64,000 nucleotides of DNA, from contig NZ_SHMP01000004.1 of NCBI RefSeq assembly GCF_004217335.1, forward strand, positions 930,001 to 994,000. The letters run 5' to 3'. Each line of letters opens with the position of its first letter. Position 1 is the stretch's first letter. Shown here one piece after another: positions 8,235 to 17,713 of the stretch. Under the pieces are notes generated by a model. It was not told the origin of the DNA. It ran no database searches and worked only from the letters and a program-made list of their open reading frames with translations. The DNA is from Natrinema hispanicum (GTDB taxonomy: Archaea > Halobacteriota > Halobacteria > Halobacteriales > Natrialbaceae). Both the position numbers and the translations under genes were made by a program.

Positions 8235-9161
8235 ATGGCGGGACGTGATCAGCCTCGAGCGATATCCACTGGCCGACGGCTGCTCGCACTCAGTGTCGGG
8301 CTGGCCGTCATCGTCGGGCTCGCTGCGACCGGAGCTGTTAGTGCCCAGCCTGACGGGAACGAAACAGTGTCGGAGGAAGCGTACCGTCAACCCGCGCCGG
8401 AGCGGGGTGATCCGTACTTCGAGGCGGCGGCCGACGACGGGAGCTGGGTCAGCTACGAGAACCCGCGCGACGAGTATCGAGAGCCGTATCTCGGTGAGGG
8501 CTCCGGAAAGATCTGTGTCACATTGCTCAACGAGAACGGCGATCCAGTCATCGGTGAGTCTGTACCGAACACGACGGTGACGATCCCGACCGGTGGCGCA
8601 ACGACGTGGCACTCCGAGGCCGACCCGATGACCGTCGAGTTCCCGATGAACGACCACTACGAGTTCCCGCTCGACGGCGACCAGTTCGGGACGAGTCCGG
8701 ACGTCGCACAGGGTGACGGCTACATGGACTCTCACTGTCTCGAGTTCCACGGAAACGCCGAAGACGCGACGCTCACGTACGGTCAAGCCCAGATCAGCGG
8801 CGAGTACGCCGACCGGATCGATGTCGTCGGCTACATCCAGCAGGTTCCAAAGGGAGACGGCTGGGAGACGGACATCGATCCGATCGACGCTGCAGAACCG
8901 TACGATGAAGCGGGCGGTGGGTGGACCTACAACGCGGCCGAGAACGCGACCCACGCGCAGGTCGTCGTCGTCCTCCAACTCGACGCACCGGCCGACGAGC
9001 GGTTTGACCCAACCGAGTCGAACGCGACCGACCCGACCGACTCACAGACGACTGATGACGACGATGAATCAGCCAGTGCAGACGATATGATGCCCGGATT
9101 CGGCGTGCTCACGGCCCTCGTCGCACTGTCAGTTGCCGTCTTCGCACGCTATCGCAGCTAA
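8235..9161 (+). CDS. Secreted PGF-CTERM surface protein of unknown function
   Basis: A 308-residue exported protein. The N-terminus has a twin-basic stretch (TGRRLL) and a hydrophobic signal peptide ending near GAVSAQPD. The mature part is acidic with a beta-rich look and several N-glycosylation sequons (for example NGNETV and PNTTV). The C-terminus is a threonine/aspartate-rich linker, then PGFGVLTALVALSVAVFA and a short basic end: the PGF-CTERM signal that archaeosortase ArtA replaces with an archaeal lipid, anchoring the protein to the cell surface. A GTG six nt upstream could also start it; GAGG precedes the ATG at 7-nt spacing. A TATA-like run CATATATAG lies near 8110. Confidence 0.85.
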   Translation: MAGRDQPRAISTGRRLLALSVGLAVIVGLAATGAVSAQPDGNETVSEEAYRQPAPERGDPYFEAAADDGSWVSYENPRDEYREPYLGEGSGKICVTLLNENGDPVIGESVPNTTVTIPTGGATTWHSEADPMTVEFPMNDHYEFPLDGDQFGTSPDVAQGDGYMDSHCLEFHGNAEDATLTYGQAQISGEYADRIDVVGYIQQVPKGDGWETDIDPIDAAEPYDEAGGGWTYNAAENATHAQVVVVLQLDAPADERFDPTESNATDPTDSQTTDDDDESASADDMMPGFGVLTALVALSVAVFARYRS

Positions 9162-9535
9162 CGCCGAACGGCCAACTGACTCGAGACGCTGTGACGGCTC
9201 GCTAGCGTGGTGTCGGGAAAGACAGGGAATGGCTACAGATGTAGCCAGGAACCATGGAGCTCCTCGCATGTGGTGACGGGGCGACCGGATCAGGTAGGAT
9301 ATCCCACCAACAGACTGTCGTACCCCCGTCTGACTGATAATTCGATTGTATCACTATAATACTGCTGGCCGAAATCGGCGGAGAGCGATGAAAACGGCCG
9401 GGAATAGGTTGCTTCGAACATATGTTTGTAATGACAGGGTTATGGCTGGTCTGAAGAGTCACAGCTCGACACCGCGGTCGACACGCGAGCGTCGAATCAA
9501 TTAGATTTTGACGGTCGGCGCGAGACTCCCAGCAA
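9162..9535. other. Intergenic region with a palindrome, no convincing gene
   Basis: No gene is supported in this stretch. It holds the perfect inverted repeat GGCTACA-GA-TGTAGCC at 9231-9246 and an AT-richer part around 9340-9430 that probably contains the promoter of the downstream 78-residue gene. A minus-strand open frame covering most of it has a cysteine- and serine-rich, basic composition unlike haloarchaeal proteins. Confidence 0.5.
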
Positions 9536-9772
9536 ATGGCGAACACGAACGAAGCCGACGAGGACGGCCCGCGCGTCCCGATCGTCTGCCCTGCCTGCGA
9601 GACGACCTCCCGTATCCCGCTTGCAGACGTAGCCGACGCGGTCGAGCGACATAACGAGCAACTCCACGACGGCGACGACGTCGCCGAGGTCGATCCCGAT
9701 ATCGCCGATCAAATCGCAGATCTCGTCGCCACCGAACTCGGTCTTCTCGAGGACGCCGATAGTCACAGCTGA
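9536..9772 (+). CDS. Small acidic haloarchaeal protein with one CxxC
   Basis: A 78-residue acidic protein with a single knuckle, VCPACETTSRIPL (Cys at about residues 18 and 21), followed by helices rich in Asp/Glu. The ATG has the usual haloarchaeal composition downstream, and the opposite-strand overlap is not coding-like. One CxxC pair is not enough for a full zinc ribbon, so metal binding would require dimerisation or is absent. No function is recognised. Confidence 0.7.
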   Translation: MANTNEADEDGPRVPIVCPACETTSRIPLADVADAVERHNEQLHDGDDVAEVDPDIADQIADLVATELGLLEDADSHS

Positions 9773-9983
9773 AACGAGTGACATACCGATCGCACGAGGG
9801 CTGGACGATCTGATGTGCAGTGCTGTTCAGTGGCTCCTCTCGAGGGATCGTACCGTCGATCGACGGGCTGCTATACGAGCGGCGGCAGTGACCGTCAGTT
9901 GTGATCGCCGTCGCGGTGGTTCCCGTGTGCTGCTCGCGGCTGTTTCAGAAACACATTCCTCCGAGGAGATCGATTGGGTCTCT

Positions 9984-10310
9984 ATGGACGAGTCTACGAC
10001 CGATACGTCGGATGAACCGGCAGCCGAGACCGAATCCGAAGACGAAGCGGAACAGGAAACGGACGCCGAGTGGATGGATCCTGCAGACAAACCGATCCTC
10101 GAGTTCCTGCAGTCCGAAGACGCCTTCGAACCCTCCCAGCTCGACGAGGCGGGACTCTGTCCGGGCAACTTCGGTGCCTACCGGTGTCGAGAGTTGACCA
10201 AGTACGGTCTCCTGAACAATCCCATGACCGGCGTCTACGAGGTGTCCGAACGAGGCGAACAGTATCTCGACGGTGAACTCGACCCGAGCGAACTCGAACC
10301 AGACGAGTGA
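9984..10310 (+). CDS. Winged-helix protein, phiH1-repressor-like
   Basis: About 108 residues. After an acidic disordered start (MDESTTDTSDEPAAETE) comes a compact winged helix: WMDPADKPILEFLQSED, then GLCPGNFGAYRCRELTKYG as the putative recognition helix and LLNNPMTGVYEVSERG as the wing, ending LDGELDPSELEPDE. This layout is shared by the large haloarchaeal family related to the phiH1 phage repressor; members are presumed DNA-binding regulators. I chose ATG 9984 because upstream residues in the open frame (Arg/Cys-rich) are not typical; a somewhat longer start cannot be excluded. The gene stands alone, so a target is not suggested. Confidence 0.75.
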   Translation: MDESTTDTSDEPAAETESEDEAEQETDAEWMDPADKPILEFLQSEDAFEPSQLDEAGLCPGNFGAYRCRELTKYGLLNNPMTGVYEVSERGEQYLDGELDPSELEPDE

Positions 10311-10498
10311 GGACCGATACGAACAGTAGTTCGTTTACACGCACCCGCGTGATGGACTGAGACGCGCCCGGTCGCTCACCGGCCAGCGAGGCCGCAAGGC
10401 CGATCGATCCGACGTGGAGCGGCTTCGCTCGATGTTGTGCCAGCGTCGGGTGGCTCAGACGAACCCGGGTGATCGGGATGTCCGACCAAGCGGTGACG

Positions 10499-10849
10499 TC
10501 AGCTCGCGTCGACAGCGTCCGGGACGTTCGTTGCCAGAAACTCAGTGACGGCGTCGCCGCCCTGGAATCCGTCTGCCAGTCGCGCGGTTTCCGTCCCGTC
10601 CTCGAACAAGACCAACAGCGGCACCGACTGGACATTGAAGCGGCCGACGAGGTCGGCGTCGTCGCGGGGGTTGATCATCCCGATCGCGATGTCCGTCGCA
10701 CGGGCGACGTTCCCCAGTACCGGTTCCATTGCCTGACACATCGCACACCCGCTGGTGTAAAATTCGACGAGTGCAACGTCGTGTGTCGCGACGAACTCGT
10801 CGAGTTCGTCGCCGGGCTCGAGTTGACGTGGCTTGTTGGGCGAGGTCAT
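10499..10849 (-). CDS. Thioredoxin-family protein
   Basis: A 116-residue single-domain thioredoxin fold. The redox site is SGCAMCQAMEP (CxxC as C-A-M-C, about residues 35-38) after the strand VALVEFYT, and the cis-proline loop is VQSVPLLVLFEDG. The unusual AM dipeptide between the cysteines differs from the classic GP, so redox potential and partners may differ from ordinary thioredoxin. It is cytoplasmic (no signal peptide) and monocistronic, convergent with the winged-helix gene. Confidence 0.9.
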   Translation of the reverse strand: MTSPNKPRQLEPGDELDEFVATHDVALVEFYTSGCAMCQAMEPVLGNVARATDIAIGMINPRDDADLVGRFNVQSVPLLVLFEDGTETARLADGFQGGDAVTEFLATNVPDAVDAS

Positions 10850-11023
10850 AGAGATACGTAGCGCCCCATCACGGAAACCTGTGACGCCGTGCGTTGGTGT
10901 CGAACCGAATTCCGTCTGCTAATCGGCATACAGTAACACAATTCATGTTTCGAATCGATTGACGGTATCAGAGCGAATATTCACTGAAATATATGGTTAC
11001 GTAAACTGCTGAACGGCTGTATC

Positions 11024-11031
11024 TTTATGCG
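11024..11031 (+). promoter_or_regulatory. TATA-like element before the zinc-ribbon gene
   Basis: CTTTATGC lies 22-29 nt before ATG 11053, which fits a leaderless haloarchaeal transcript. Assignment is by spacing and composition only. Confidence 0.4.
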
Positions 11032-11052
11032 TGGGTCCTGTATTCGCGTTCG

Positions 11053-11406
11053 ATGATCCGATCCGCAACTGGCCAGGATGACGGGACGCCGACCCAGCGG
11101 AAAGCAACGCTGTTCTGCTGGGAGTGTGATCACACGAGTACCATCGACGGCGACTGGCAGTTGCGCCCACGAAGGCAGTCTCTCGCGTACGTCTGCCCCG
11201 AATGTGAGACCACGCTCGCCAAGCGCCCACGGTCGAACGAGACCGTATCACACCACGCGTTGTCGGGACCGTTCGTAGCGTGGCAACGCACACTCCGTGC
11301 GTCAGCAACGGTTTGGCGGGCATCGATCACTGCCAGTCTCTCGAACCTGACGGCACTGACCGAGTTTGCAGCCGCCGGCTCACAGCCCCACTCCGTAATT
11401 CAGTGA
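11053..11406 (+). CDS. Small zinc-ribbon protein
   Basis: A 117-residue protein with two CxxC knuckles, LFCWECDHTS and YVCPECETTL, spaced about 30 residues apart: a complete zinc ribbon. The C-terminal half has no clear fold (Ser/Thr/Ala-rich, with Trp). Small proteins with this ribbon are frequent in haloarchaea and mostly uncharacterised. The gene is followed by the glnA promoter region. Confidence 0.75.
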   Translation: MIRSATGQDDGTPTQRKATLFCWECDHTSTIDGDWQLRPRRQSLAYVCPECETTLAKRPRSNETVSHHALSGPFVAWQRTLRASATVWRASITASLSNLTALTEFAAAGSQPHSVIQ

Positions 11407-11610
11407 CCGAGACCTGAACCCGGTGATCGAACCGCGGCCGCGAACGAAAACGAGTGCCAAATGAATCGTCCTGTCGATCGAACGCTACACGTTTATCCAG
11501 TTTTCTCGATCGCTTTCAGCCAGTATCAACTATACCTCAACCATCACCATAGTATACACTACGTATGACTACTTTTCCAGCTATTTGCGTATATTCGCCC
11601 ACAACAGCAG

Positions 11611-11620
11611 AGCTTTAATA
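11611..11620 (+). promoter_or_regulatory. glnA core promoter (TATA box)
   Basis: AGCTTTAATA sits 31-40 nt before the glnA ATG at 11651, predicting a transcript start near 11640 and a very short leader. The preceding 200 nt are AT-rich and gene-free, room for nitrogen-responsive control, but no operator is recognised. Confidence 0.5.
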
Positions 11621-11650
11621 GTAGGTTCCGTTGTTTGACTCGAGCAAAAG

Positions 11651-13006
11651 ATGACGAACGGAAACCTAACTGCTGCGGAAACGAGCGTACTAGACGAGAT
11701 CGAGGAGAAAGACATCGACTTCCTCCGATTGCAGTTTACCGACATTCTCGGAACCGTCAAGAACGTCTCCGTGCCGGCTCGACAGACCGAGAAGGCGTTT
11801 ACCGAGGGGATCTACTTCGACGGCTCCTCGATCGAGGGGTTTGTTCGCATTCAGGAGTCGGACATGCGGCTCAAGCCCGATCCCGACACCTTTGCGATCC
11901 TCCCGTGGCAAAACCACGAGGACGGCGCATCGGCCCGGATGATCTGTGACGTCATCGACACCTCGACGGGCGAGCCGTTCGAGGGGGACCCGCGTCGTGT
12001 CCTCAAAAACGCCTTAGAGCGTGCCGACGAGCTGGGCTATACGGTCAACGCTGCGCCTGAACCGGAGTTCTTCCTCTTCGAGGAAGACGAAGAGGGCCGT
12101 GCAACGACGAAAACCGGCGACTACGGTGGCTACTTCGATCTCGCACCCAAGGATCTCGCCTCGGACGTCCGCCGCGACATTATTTATGGGCTCGAGGAGA
12201 TGGGCTTCGAGGTCGAGGCCAGCCACCACGAGGTCGCCGAAGGCCAACACGAGATCAACTTCGAGTACGAGGACGCCCTGACGACGGCCGACAACGTCGG
12301 CACCTTCCGCACCGTTGTCCGTGCGATCGCCGCCCAGCACGACCAGCACGCGACGTTCATGCCCAAACCGATCCCGAAAATCAACGGTTCGGGGATGCAC
12401 ACCCACCTTTCGCTGTTCACCGAAGACGGCGAGAACGCCTTCCACGACGACGACGACGAGTTCGACCTCTCGGAGACCGCCCACGCCTTCATCGCTGGCA
12501 TCTTAGAGCACGCGCCAGCGATCACGGCGGTCGCAAACCCCACCGTCAACAGCTACAAGCGGCTGGTGCCCGGCTACGAGGCACCGGTCTACGTCGCCTG
12601 GTCCGACCGCAACCGCTCGGCGCTGATCCGCAAGCCTGCGGCCCGCGTTCCCGCCGCCTCACGTGTCGAACTGCGTTCGCCCGACCCATCGTGTAACCCC
12701 TACCTCGCGCTCGCGGTCATGATCCACGCCGGTCTCGACGGCATCGAGCAGAACCTCGAGTGTCCCGACCCGGTTCGCGAGAACATCTACGACTTCGACG
12801 AACAGAAACGCGAGGAGTACGGGATCGACACGCTGCCGTCGAATCTCGGCGACGCCGTCGACGCCTTAGAGGAAGACGAGGTAATCTACAGCGCACTCGG
12901 CGATCACGTCGCCTCCAAGTTCGTCGAGGCCAAACGCCAGGAGTTCGAGGAGTACCTCATCGACGTCTCCCAGTGGGAACTCGACCGCTACCTCGAGACC
13001 TTCTGA
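11651..13006 (+). CDS. glnA: Glutamine synthetase, type I
   Basis: A 451-residue GSI that makes glutamine from glutamate, ammonia and ATP in the cytoplasm as a dodecamer. The N-terminal domain includes [12 protein letters not shown] and the active-site loop [10 protein letters not shown] (about residues 55-64). The catalytic domain has the metal-binding EPEFFLFE, the ATP/glutamate site [11 protein letters not shown] and the [13 protein letters not shown] plus [10 protein letters not shown] signatures. The length and the lack of an adenylylation-type insertion place it in the GSI-alpha-like group, regulated by effectors or PII rather than by adenylylation. Its own promoter lies just upstream; the convergent regulator gene follows. 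Confidence 0.97.
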   Translation: MTNGNLTAAETSVLDEIEEKDIDFLRLQFTDILGTVKNVSVPARQTEKAFTEGIYFDGSSIEGFVRIQESDMRLKPDPDTFAILPWQNHEDGASARMICDVIDTSTGEPFEGDPRRVLKNALERADELGYTVNAAPEPEFFLFEEDEEGRATTKTGDYGGYFDLAPKDLASDVRRDIIYGLEEMGFEVEASHHEVAEGQHEINFEYEDALTTADNVGTFRTVVRAIAAQHDQHATFMPKPIPKINGSGMHTHLSLFTEDGENAFHDDDDEFDLSETAHAFIAGILEHAPAITAVANPTVNSYKRLVPGYEAPVYVAWSDRNRSALIRKPAARVPAASRVELRSPDPSCNPYLALAVMIHAGLDGIEQNLECPDPVRENIYDFDEQKREEYGIDTLPSNLGDAVDALEEDEVIYSALGDHVASKFVEAKRQEFEEYLIDVSQWELDRYLETF

Positions 13007-13114
13007 GACCGCCCGCGTTTCTGCGCGTCGAGCGGCGACACGGCTTCCGACGAGTGGTGATCACACGACAGAACGAGCGACGACCCCCGCGTCTCCCACG
13101 CCACGTCTCGACGA

Positions 13115-13348
13115 TCAGTTCGCGACGACGTACTCCGATCCCGACTGCTCGACGTAGCCGTTATTCGACAGTGAGTTGAGCACACTCAGGATGTTGATCT
13201 GTTTCATCGAGAGGAACGCGCCGAGCTCGTCGGCCGTTGCCCCGCCGCTAGCTTCGAGATAGATATACACGAGTTTCGCGCGGGCTGACTCGAGGTCGTC
13301 CGGAACGGGACCGATCTGCGTCGCAGGACGGTGCGTTTGTGACGTCAT
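13115..13348 (-). CDS. Small winged-helix regulator (TrmB/MarR-like)
   Basis: A 77-residue single winged-helix domain: ESARAKLVYIYLEASGG (helix 1), ATADELGAFLSMKQINILSVLNSL (helix-turn-helix) and NGYVEQSGSEYVVAN (wing). No effector domain is present, so it would act as a simple DNA-binding dimer or as a partner. It lies convergent with glnA, a position where haloarchaea often carry small regulators, but a link to nitrogen control is only suggested by proximity. TTTATATAC on the minus strand about 27 nt upstream of the start gives a leaderless promoter. Confidence 0.8.
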   Translation of the reverse strand: MTSQTHRPATQIGPVPDDLESARAKLVYIYLEASGGATADELGAFLSMKQINILSVLNSLSNNGYVEQSGSEYVVAN

Positions 13349-13516
13349 TGTCGACAGAACGGGCCACGTTCTTGTATATAAATTTGCACGTAGTTGGGGT
13401 ACTAGTGAATATTATGACCTCATATGTGTTGTGTTATCGGGTGACAAATTACGTCGAGCGACCCGACCACGACGCAAAAACGACGTTTTACGGATCTCCC
13501 GTTCCCAGCAGGAGAC

Positions 13517-13828
13517 ATGACTCCGGACGAGCGACCGACTCCGCCGCCGGAACTGGACAGCGTAAGCGACGAGACGCGCGACGAACTCATCGCACAAGAC
13601 GAAGCGACGCTGCGTGCCGTGAGTTCCTATCTCGAAACGCTGGCCGCGTGGAAAGACCAGCACGACGGCGAGGACGCGTCATCGGCAGATGGTCTCGAGC
13701 CGGAGACGTATCCCGACGGCGTCCCGGAACGAGCGACAGTCTCGGTGACGGAGATCGCAGGAACCGAGTACTACTATTATCAGTGGCGTGACGGTGACGA
13801 GATTCGGTCGGAAACGGTACGACGGTAG
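13517..13828 (+). CDS. Conserved haloarchaeal hypothetical protein
   Basis: A 103-residue protein. The N-terminal half is helical (DETRDELIAQDEATLRAVSS followed by YLETLAAWKDQH), the middle is an acidic proline/serine linker, and the end is a beta hairpin, GTEYYYYQWRDGDEIRSE, of a type seen in small haloarchaeal proteins. ATG 13517 follows AGGAG by 2-3 nt. No function is recognised. Confidence 0.7.
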   Translation: MTPDERPTPPPELDSVSDETRDELIAQDEATLRAVSSYLETLAAWKDQHDGEDASSADGLEPETYPDGVPERATVSVTEIAGTEYYYYQWRDGDEIRSETVRR

Positions 13829-13854
13829 TTTCGATCGTCCGATCGACCGCGCCG

Positions 13855-14691
13855 TCAAATCGACTCGTACGCGCCGAGTCGCGTTCCATCGAGCAGGTAC
13901 GCCTCGCCGTCAGCCACCCCCGTGGGCAGAAACGGCGAGAGAAACGACTGGCCAGCCACGTTGATCCACGTCCCACCGACGAGGTCGTTGAACGCGGGCA
14001 TGACGACCACGCGCGGCGGGTCCGTTTCTGCTGCGAGCCACGACACGCCCTCGTACTCGGGCCGGTTGCGAAACGGCTCGGGCTCGAGGCGACCGCGAAG
14101 CCACGCGCGCTCGACGCGACTCCCGCCGACTTCGTCTGTGAGCCGCACGCAGGGATGTTCGTGGCCCAGACAGACGACCTCGGTCTCGAGGACCGCCGGC
14201 TCGGGCCAGGTATGGCCGTGGCAGACACCGAGATTGCCGAGGGCGATCCCCCCGCCGGAGGTGATGTCGACCGTCGCATCGATTTCGTCGCTCTCGTCGA
14301 GCCAGGTCTCGATGCGACCGTCGTGATTGCCCTTGACGACCGTTACCGCGAGGTCGGCCGGGAACGATTCGAACAGTACCTCGAGCTCGCCGCGTTCGGC
14401 CCCGCCCGGGTCGCCGATCGAGTGCATGAGATCACCGAGGACAACAAGCCGATCGGGCCGGGTGCGGTCACACAGCGCCAGCAATCGCTCCCGGCGGTCG
14501 GCTCCATGGTTTGGAACCTCGACGCCGCGGTCGTATCGCAGGCCTGCCTCGTAGCCAGCGTGGTAGTCGGCGACGAGTAACACGCGCTCGCCTGCGATTG
14601 TGGCGGTCGCGGCCGGTTCACCGGGGACGGGTTCGACGCGTGCGGGCGGCGACACACCCCCAGGATCGGAACGAGTTGAATCGCCTCGCAT
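13855..14691 (-). CDS. Calcineurin-like phosphoesterase, RPA-operon type (Rpe)
   Basis: A 278-residue metallophosphoesterase. Metal-ligand motifs in order: LLVADYHAGYE (Dx[HN] variant), RLVVLGDLMHSIGD (GDLMH), TVVKGNHDGRIE (GNHD), GVCHGHTW (GHTW) and CLGHEHPCVRL (GHEHP). The archaeal group carrying these motifs is encoded with single-stranded DNA-binding proteins in euryarchaea; in Haloferax volcanii the equivalent gene in the rpa1 operon is called rpe. A nuclease or nucleotide phosphatase role near replication is inferred from that linkage. It starts 9 nt after the stop of the RPA-associated gene, in the same operon. Confidence 0.85.
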   Translation of the reverse strand: MRGDSTRSDPGGVSPPARVEPVPGEPAATATIAGERVLLVADYHAGYEAGLRYDRGVEVPNHGADRRERLLALCDRTRPDRLVVLGDLMHSIGDPGGAERGELEVLFESFPADLAVTVVKGNHDGRIETWLDESDEIDATVDITSGGGIALGNLGVCHGHTWPEPAVLETEVVCLGHEHPCVRLTDEVGGSRVERAWLRGRLEPEPFRNRPEYEGVSWLAAETDPPRVVVMPAFNDLVGGTWINVAGQSFLSPFLPTGVADGEAYLLDGTRLGAYESI

Positions 14692-14700
14692 CGCGGCCGA

Positions 14701-16362
14701 TCAGATCGCTTTCAGCGTCTCGTCGTCGGGCTCGTAACACTGCCCGCCCATCAGCGCGTCCTGGATCGCATCTTCGACCTCATCGGCAGGAACGCCAGTG
14801 TCGTCGACGACCGTCTCGATCACCGCAGTTCGGTTGGCACCGTCGCCGTCGTCGAGTTCCTCCATCGTCTCGACGACGTAGTCCTCGAGGTCGACGTCGG
14901 CGGCTGGTTCGTCGTCGCTCGCAGCGTCGTCGGCGTCCGCTGCGGGTTCCGGTTTCTCGGTTTCGGGTTCCGGTTCGTCGGATTCCGCTGTGTCGAGGCC
15001 GGACTCGGGCGCTGTGCCGATCTCGCTGTCCTGTTCGGTGGCGTCCTCGGGTGCCGATTCTCCCGCGAGCGTGTCCTCGGTTTCGGCAGGGTCGGGCACC
15101 TCGATATCGGCCTTGCCGGGATCGTCGACCTCGCTCCCGGTCGTAAACTCCGCGCCGAACTCCTCTTCGAGCTGTTCGCGTTCCTCCTCGTCCATCTCGT
15201 ACATCCCGTCGTCGACGTCGCCGGCGTCGAAGTCACCGAGGTCGTCCGTCGTGTCGTCGTCTCCGTCTTCGGTCTCGAGCGTGTCGGCGGCCGCGGTCTC
15301 GATCTCCGCTGGCTCGTCGCTCGCTAGCTCACTGGCCGTCGGCTCGGACTCGGTCTCCGGCTCGGCGGTCTCGTCAACGTCTGTCTCGCGGTCGGCGTCG
15401 ACCGTCTCGGTTTCGAGGCCGGTTTCGGGTTCGGGATCGGTCTCAAGATCTGCCGTCTCCGAAGGCGAACTCGTCGCCGTGCCGGCCGCGGACCCGGCAC
15501 CTGCGTCTGCCGTATCGCCGGCCGTCGCCGCAACCGGTTCCGCCGACCGGTCGTCCGACGGCGTGGCAGGCTCGGGTTCGACGCTGGCCTCGAGCGCGTC
15601 GAGTTCGAGGTCGGCAAGGTCGGCAAGCGACGCCGCCGTTGCGTCGGGGTCCGGGCTCGTCGCGTCGGGGGCGAGATCGAGGCCGCTCACCTGGTCGCGT
15701 TCGCCCGCGACAACTTCGACCGCCTCGAGCGCACAGTCACGCAGCGCCGCGAGGTACGACGGCGTCGTGCCGTAGTGGTCCTGTGCAATCGGGATCCCGG
15801 CTGCAAGGCCGGATTCGACGCCAGCCTCGCGGAGGGTGTCGGTCAGGACGTCACCCTCGACATCGAGTTCGGCTGCCCCAGCGGCGGTGCCGACGCGCTC
15901 GAGCGTCCGTTCGGCCGCGCTGACGACCCAGCGGTCGCGGGTATCGGCGTCGACCGCCGCGATGCTCTCGGGCCGGATCGAGGTATAGACCTGGTCCGAA
16001 TCGTCGGGCTGGAAGGTCCGAGCCTTGCCCGTCACCGCGACGAAAGCGGGGGGTGTTGCTTGCTCGAGGAATGCCAGTTCGTCGGGTTGGTACTGGCCGG
16101 CGTAGACGACGAACGCGCCGGTCGGGTCGACGACGCGGGCACGGACCATCTCGTCGTTGACCGACGTGACCTCGGTGAGCGTCCCGACGACGAACACGCG
16201 GTTGAGGCGCGCGCCGGTCGGCGAGATGACGTAGTTCGGCGCGCGTTCCTCGTCGCTTTCGGCATACGAAAGCGAGGCGTCATCATATTCGGCCGCGAAC
16301 AGGCGGTAAGCGATTTCCCGTCCGGGAATTTCGTCGCCGTTCCCGTTGCCGTTCGCGCTCAT
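14701..16362 (-). CDS. RPA-associated protein (COG3390 type) with a long acidic region
   Basis: A 553-residue partner of replication protein A. The N-terminal 180 residues form the conserved OB-fold part: REIAYRLFAAEYDDA, then APNYVISPTGARLNRVFVVG and RARVVDPTGAFVVYAGQYQP. Residues about 250-500 are an Asp/Glu/Pro/Thr-rich, low-complexity segment, and the last 60 form a small helical winged-helix-like domain (LDDGDGANRTAVIETVVDDT and ADEVEDAIQDALMGGQCYEP). In Haloferax such proteins (Rpap) bind their own RPA and are needed for its function. The ATG overlaps the rpa stop by 4 nt (ATGA), which fits coupled translation. Confidence 0.85.
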   Translation of the reverse strand: MSANGNGNGDEIPGREIAYRLFAAEYDDASLSYAESDEERAPNYVISPTGARLNRVFVVGTLTEVTSVNDEMVRARVVDPTGAFVVYAGQYQPDELAFLEQATPPAFVAVTGKARTFQPDDSDQVYTSIRPESIAAVDADTRDRWVVSAAERTLERVGTAAGAAELDVEGDVLTDTLREAGVESGLAAGIPIAQDHYGTTPSYLAALRDCALEAVEVVAGERDQVSGLDLAPDATSPDPDATAASLADLADLELDALEASVEPEPATPSDDRSAEPVAATAGDTADAGAGSAAGTATSSPSETADLETDPEPETGLETETVDADRETDVDETAEPETESEPTASELASDEPAEIETAAADTLETEDGDDDTTDDLGDFDAGDVDDGMYEMDEEEREQLEEEFGAEFTTGSEVDDPGKADIEVPDPAETEDTLAGESAPEDATEQDSEIGTAPESGLDTAESDEPEPETEKPEPAADADDAASDDEPAADVDLEDYVVETMEELDDGDGANRTAVIETVVDDTGVPADEVEDAIQDALMGGQCYEPDDETLKAI

Positions 16363-17633
16363 GCGTCCACCTCCTCGAGGAAGGCCGTCGCACGTGCAGC
16401 CGGGTCGTCATTACTCTCCGCGAACGTTTCGGCGTCTAAATTCGCCCCGTATTCGTCAACCGAGAGGTGTCCGCGCACGCGGTACTCGCGGCCGACGATG
16501 CGCTCGCGGATCGTCTCGGCGACGACCTCCTGATCCATGGCTTCACGGGCCTGTTCTAAGGCGTCTTCTAAGGTTCCGCCGTAGACCCGTTCGGTCAGTT
16601 CGTCGTCGAGGACGACCGTGACGGCACCAGTCCCATCGTCGAGGATCGCCTTGACGCGCAGGTCGTCGATACCGTCGACGTCACCGTGGGTGCGACACTG
16701 TCCTTTCTGAATAACTCGGTAACACTCCGGACAGCGCTGGATCAACCCGGAGCCGTCACGAACTGCCAGCAGGTTGCCCACGACTTCGACGTCGTAGACG
16801 CCGCCGGTGGCGACCGCGTCGCCGATATCCATCGTCGCGGTATCGCTGCCGACGTCGATCTCGCGCTCGAGCGCGGTGACCGTCGAGAACTCGGAGACGT
16901 TGACTTCAGGGACGCCACGGAATTCCTGGACGTAAGCGTTCTCGATGCGAACCGAGCCGCCCTCTTCGATTTCGGGCGCGGGATCCCAGTTCGTAAACGG
17001 AAGCCGACCGCTCTCGTCGCCGAAAACACCGCTCAGGATGTCCGTCTCGCCGTCGCGGCCGTCGATCGTCTTCCGTTCACACTCGAGGACGCTGACTTCG
17101 ATCGTGACGGCACGATCGCCCGTCTGCAGATCGGCCAGTTGGGCGTCGCCGCCGATCTCGTATGGGACCTCGAGCGACTCCTCGAGGAAGGAAAGCGAGG
17201 TGCTCTCGCCGAGATTGAGTTCGGGCTCGCCGTCCCACTCGCGGACGCCCGCGTTGCCCGCGGTGATCGTCTCGCCCGGCGAGAGCCCGAAGTCCTCCCA
17301 CGCCGTGTAGTCGATGGCACCGGTCTCGTCAGCCAGTCGGCCTTCGACGATGACGTGATCGGAGCCCTGATAGCGGATCGATCGTTTGCCGGCCGTCAGG
17401 ACGACGCCGGTGACGGTGACCGAACTATCCTCGGGCGTGATCTCCGCAACGTCTTTCGACGATGGTGTCCCGCTCCCGCCGCTGGACCCATCGCCGTACT
17501 TCCGCCGGAGGCTCTGGACGGCCTCGTCGATCGGGACGCTGTACTCTACCAAATTCTGCAGGTCAGCTTTGACCTCCTCTTTGTCGACACCGAGGTCGGA
17601 GGCGAGATCCTCGGCATGATCGTCGAGTTCCAT
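16359..17633 (-). CDS. rpa1: Replication protein A, RPA1-type single-stranded DNA-binding protein
   Basis: A 424-residue ssDNA-binding protein. An N-terminal helical stretch is followed by three OB folds (starting near VTVTGVVLTAGKRSIRYQG, AVTIEVSVLECERKTIDG and GGVYDVEVVGNLLAVRDG) and a zinc finger, CPECYRVIQKGQCRTHG (Cys-Cys-Cys-His), about residues 297-313. This is the size and order of Haloferax RPA1. It protects ssDNA during replication and repair and should work with the two downstream gene products; rpa1-rpap-rpe is a known euryarchaeal gene order. Confidence 0.92.
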   Translation of the reverse strand: MELDDHAEDLASDLGVDKEEVKADLQNLVEYSVPIDEAVQSLRRKYGDGSSGGSGTPSSKDVAEITPEDSSVTVTGVVLTAGKRSIRYQGSDHVIVEGRLADETGAIDYTAWEDFGLSPGETITAGNAGVREWDGEPELNLGESTSLSFLEESLEVPYEIGGDAQLADLQTGDRAVTIEVSVLECERKTIDGRDGETDILSGVFGDESGRLPFTNWDPAPEIEEGGSVRIENAYVQEFRGVPEVNVSEFSTVTALEREIDVGSDTATMDIGDAVATGGVYDVEVVGNLLAVRDGSGLIQRCPECYRVIQKGQCRTHGDVDGIDDLRVKAILDDGTGAVTVVLDDELTERVYGGTLEDALEQAREAMDQEVVAETIRERIVGREYRVRGHLSVDEYGANLDAETFAESNDDPAARATAFLEEVDA

Positions 17634-17713
17634 CGTTTTCCTTTCGGAGTGGGGCTTAAAAAGCGTTCCCGCAGGAAGGTGAAAGTGGACAGCGACGAGC
17701 AGTCAAGCGACCG

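Noticed and set aside
8070..8978. 302-codon minus-strand open frame opposite the PGF-CTERM protein
   Set aside because: The plus strand has signal peptide, sequons and C-terminal sorting signal; the minus frame has none.
9202..9546. 114-codon minus-strand open frame in an intergenic region
   Set aside because: Cys/Ser/Ile-rich and basic, unlike haloarchaeal proteins, and overlaps the start of the 78-residue gene.
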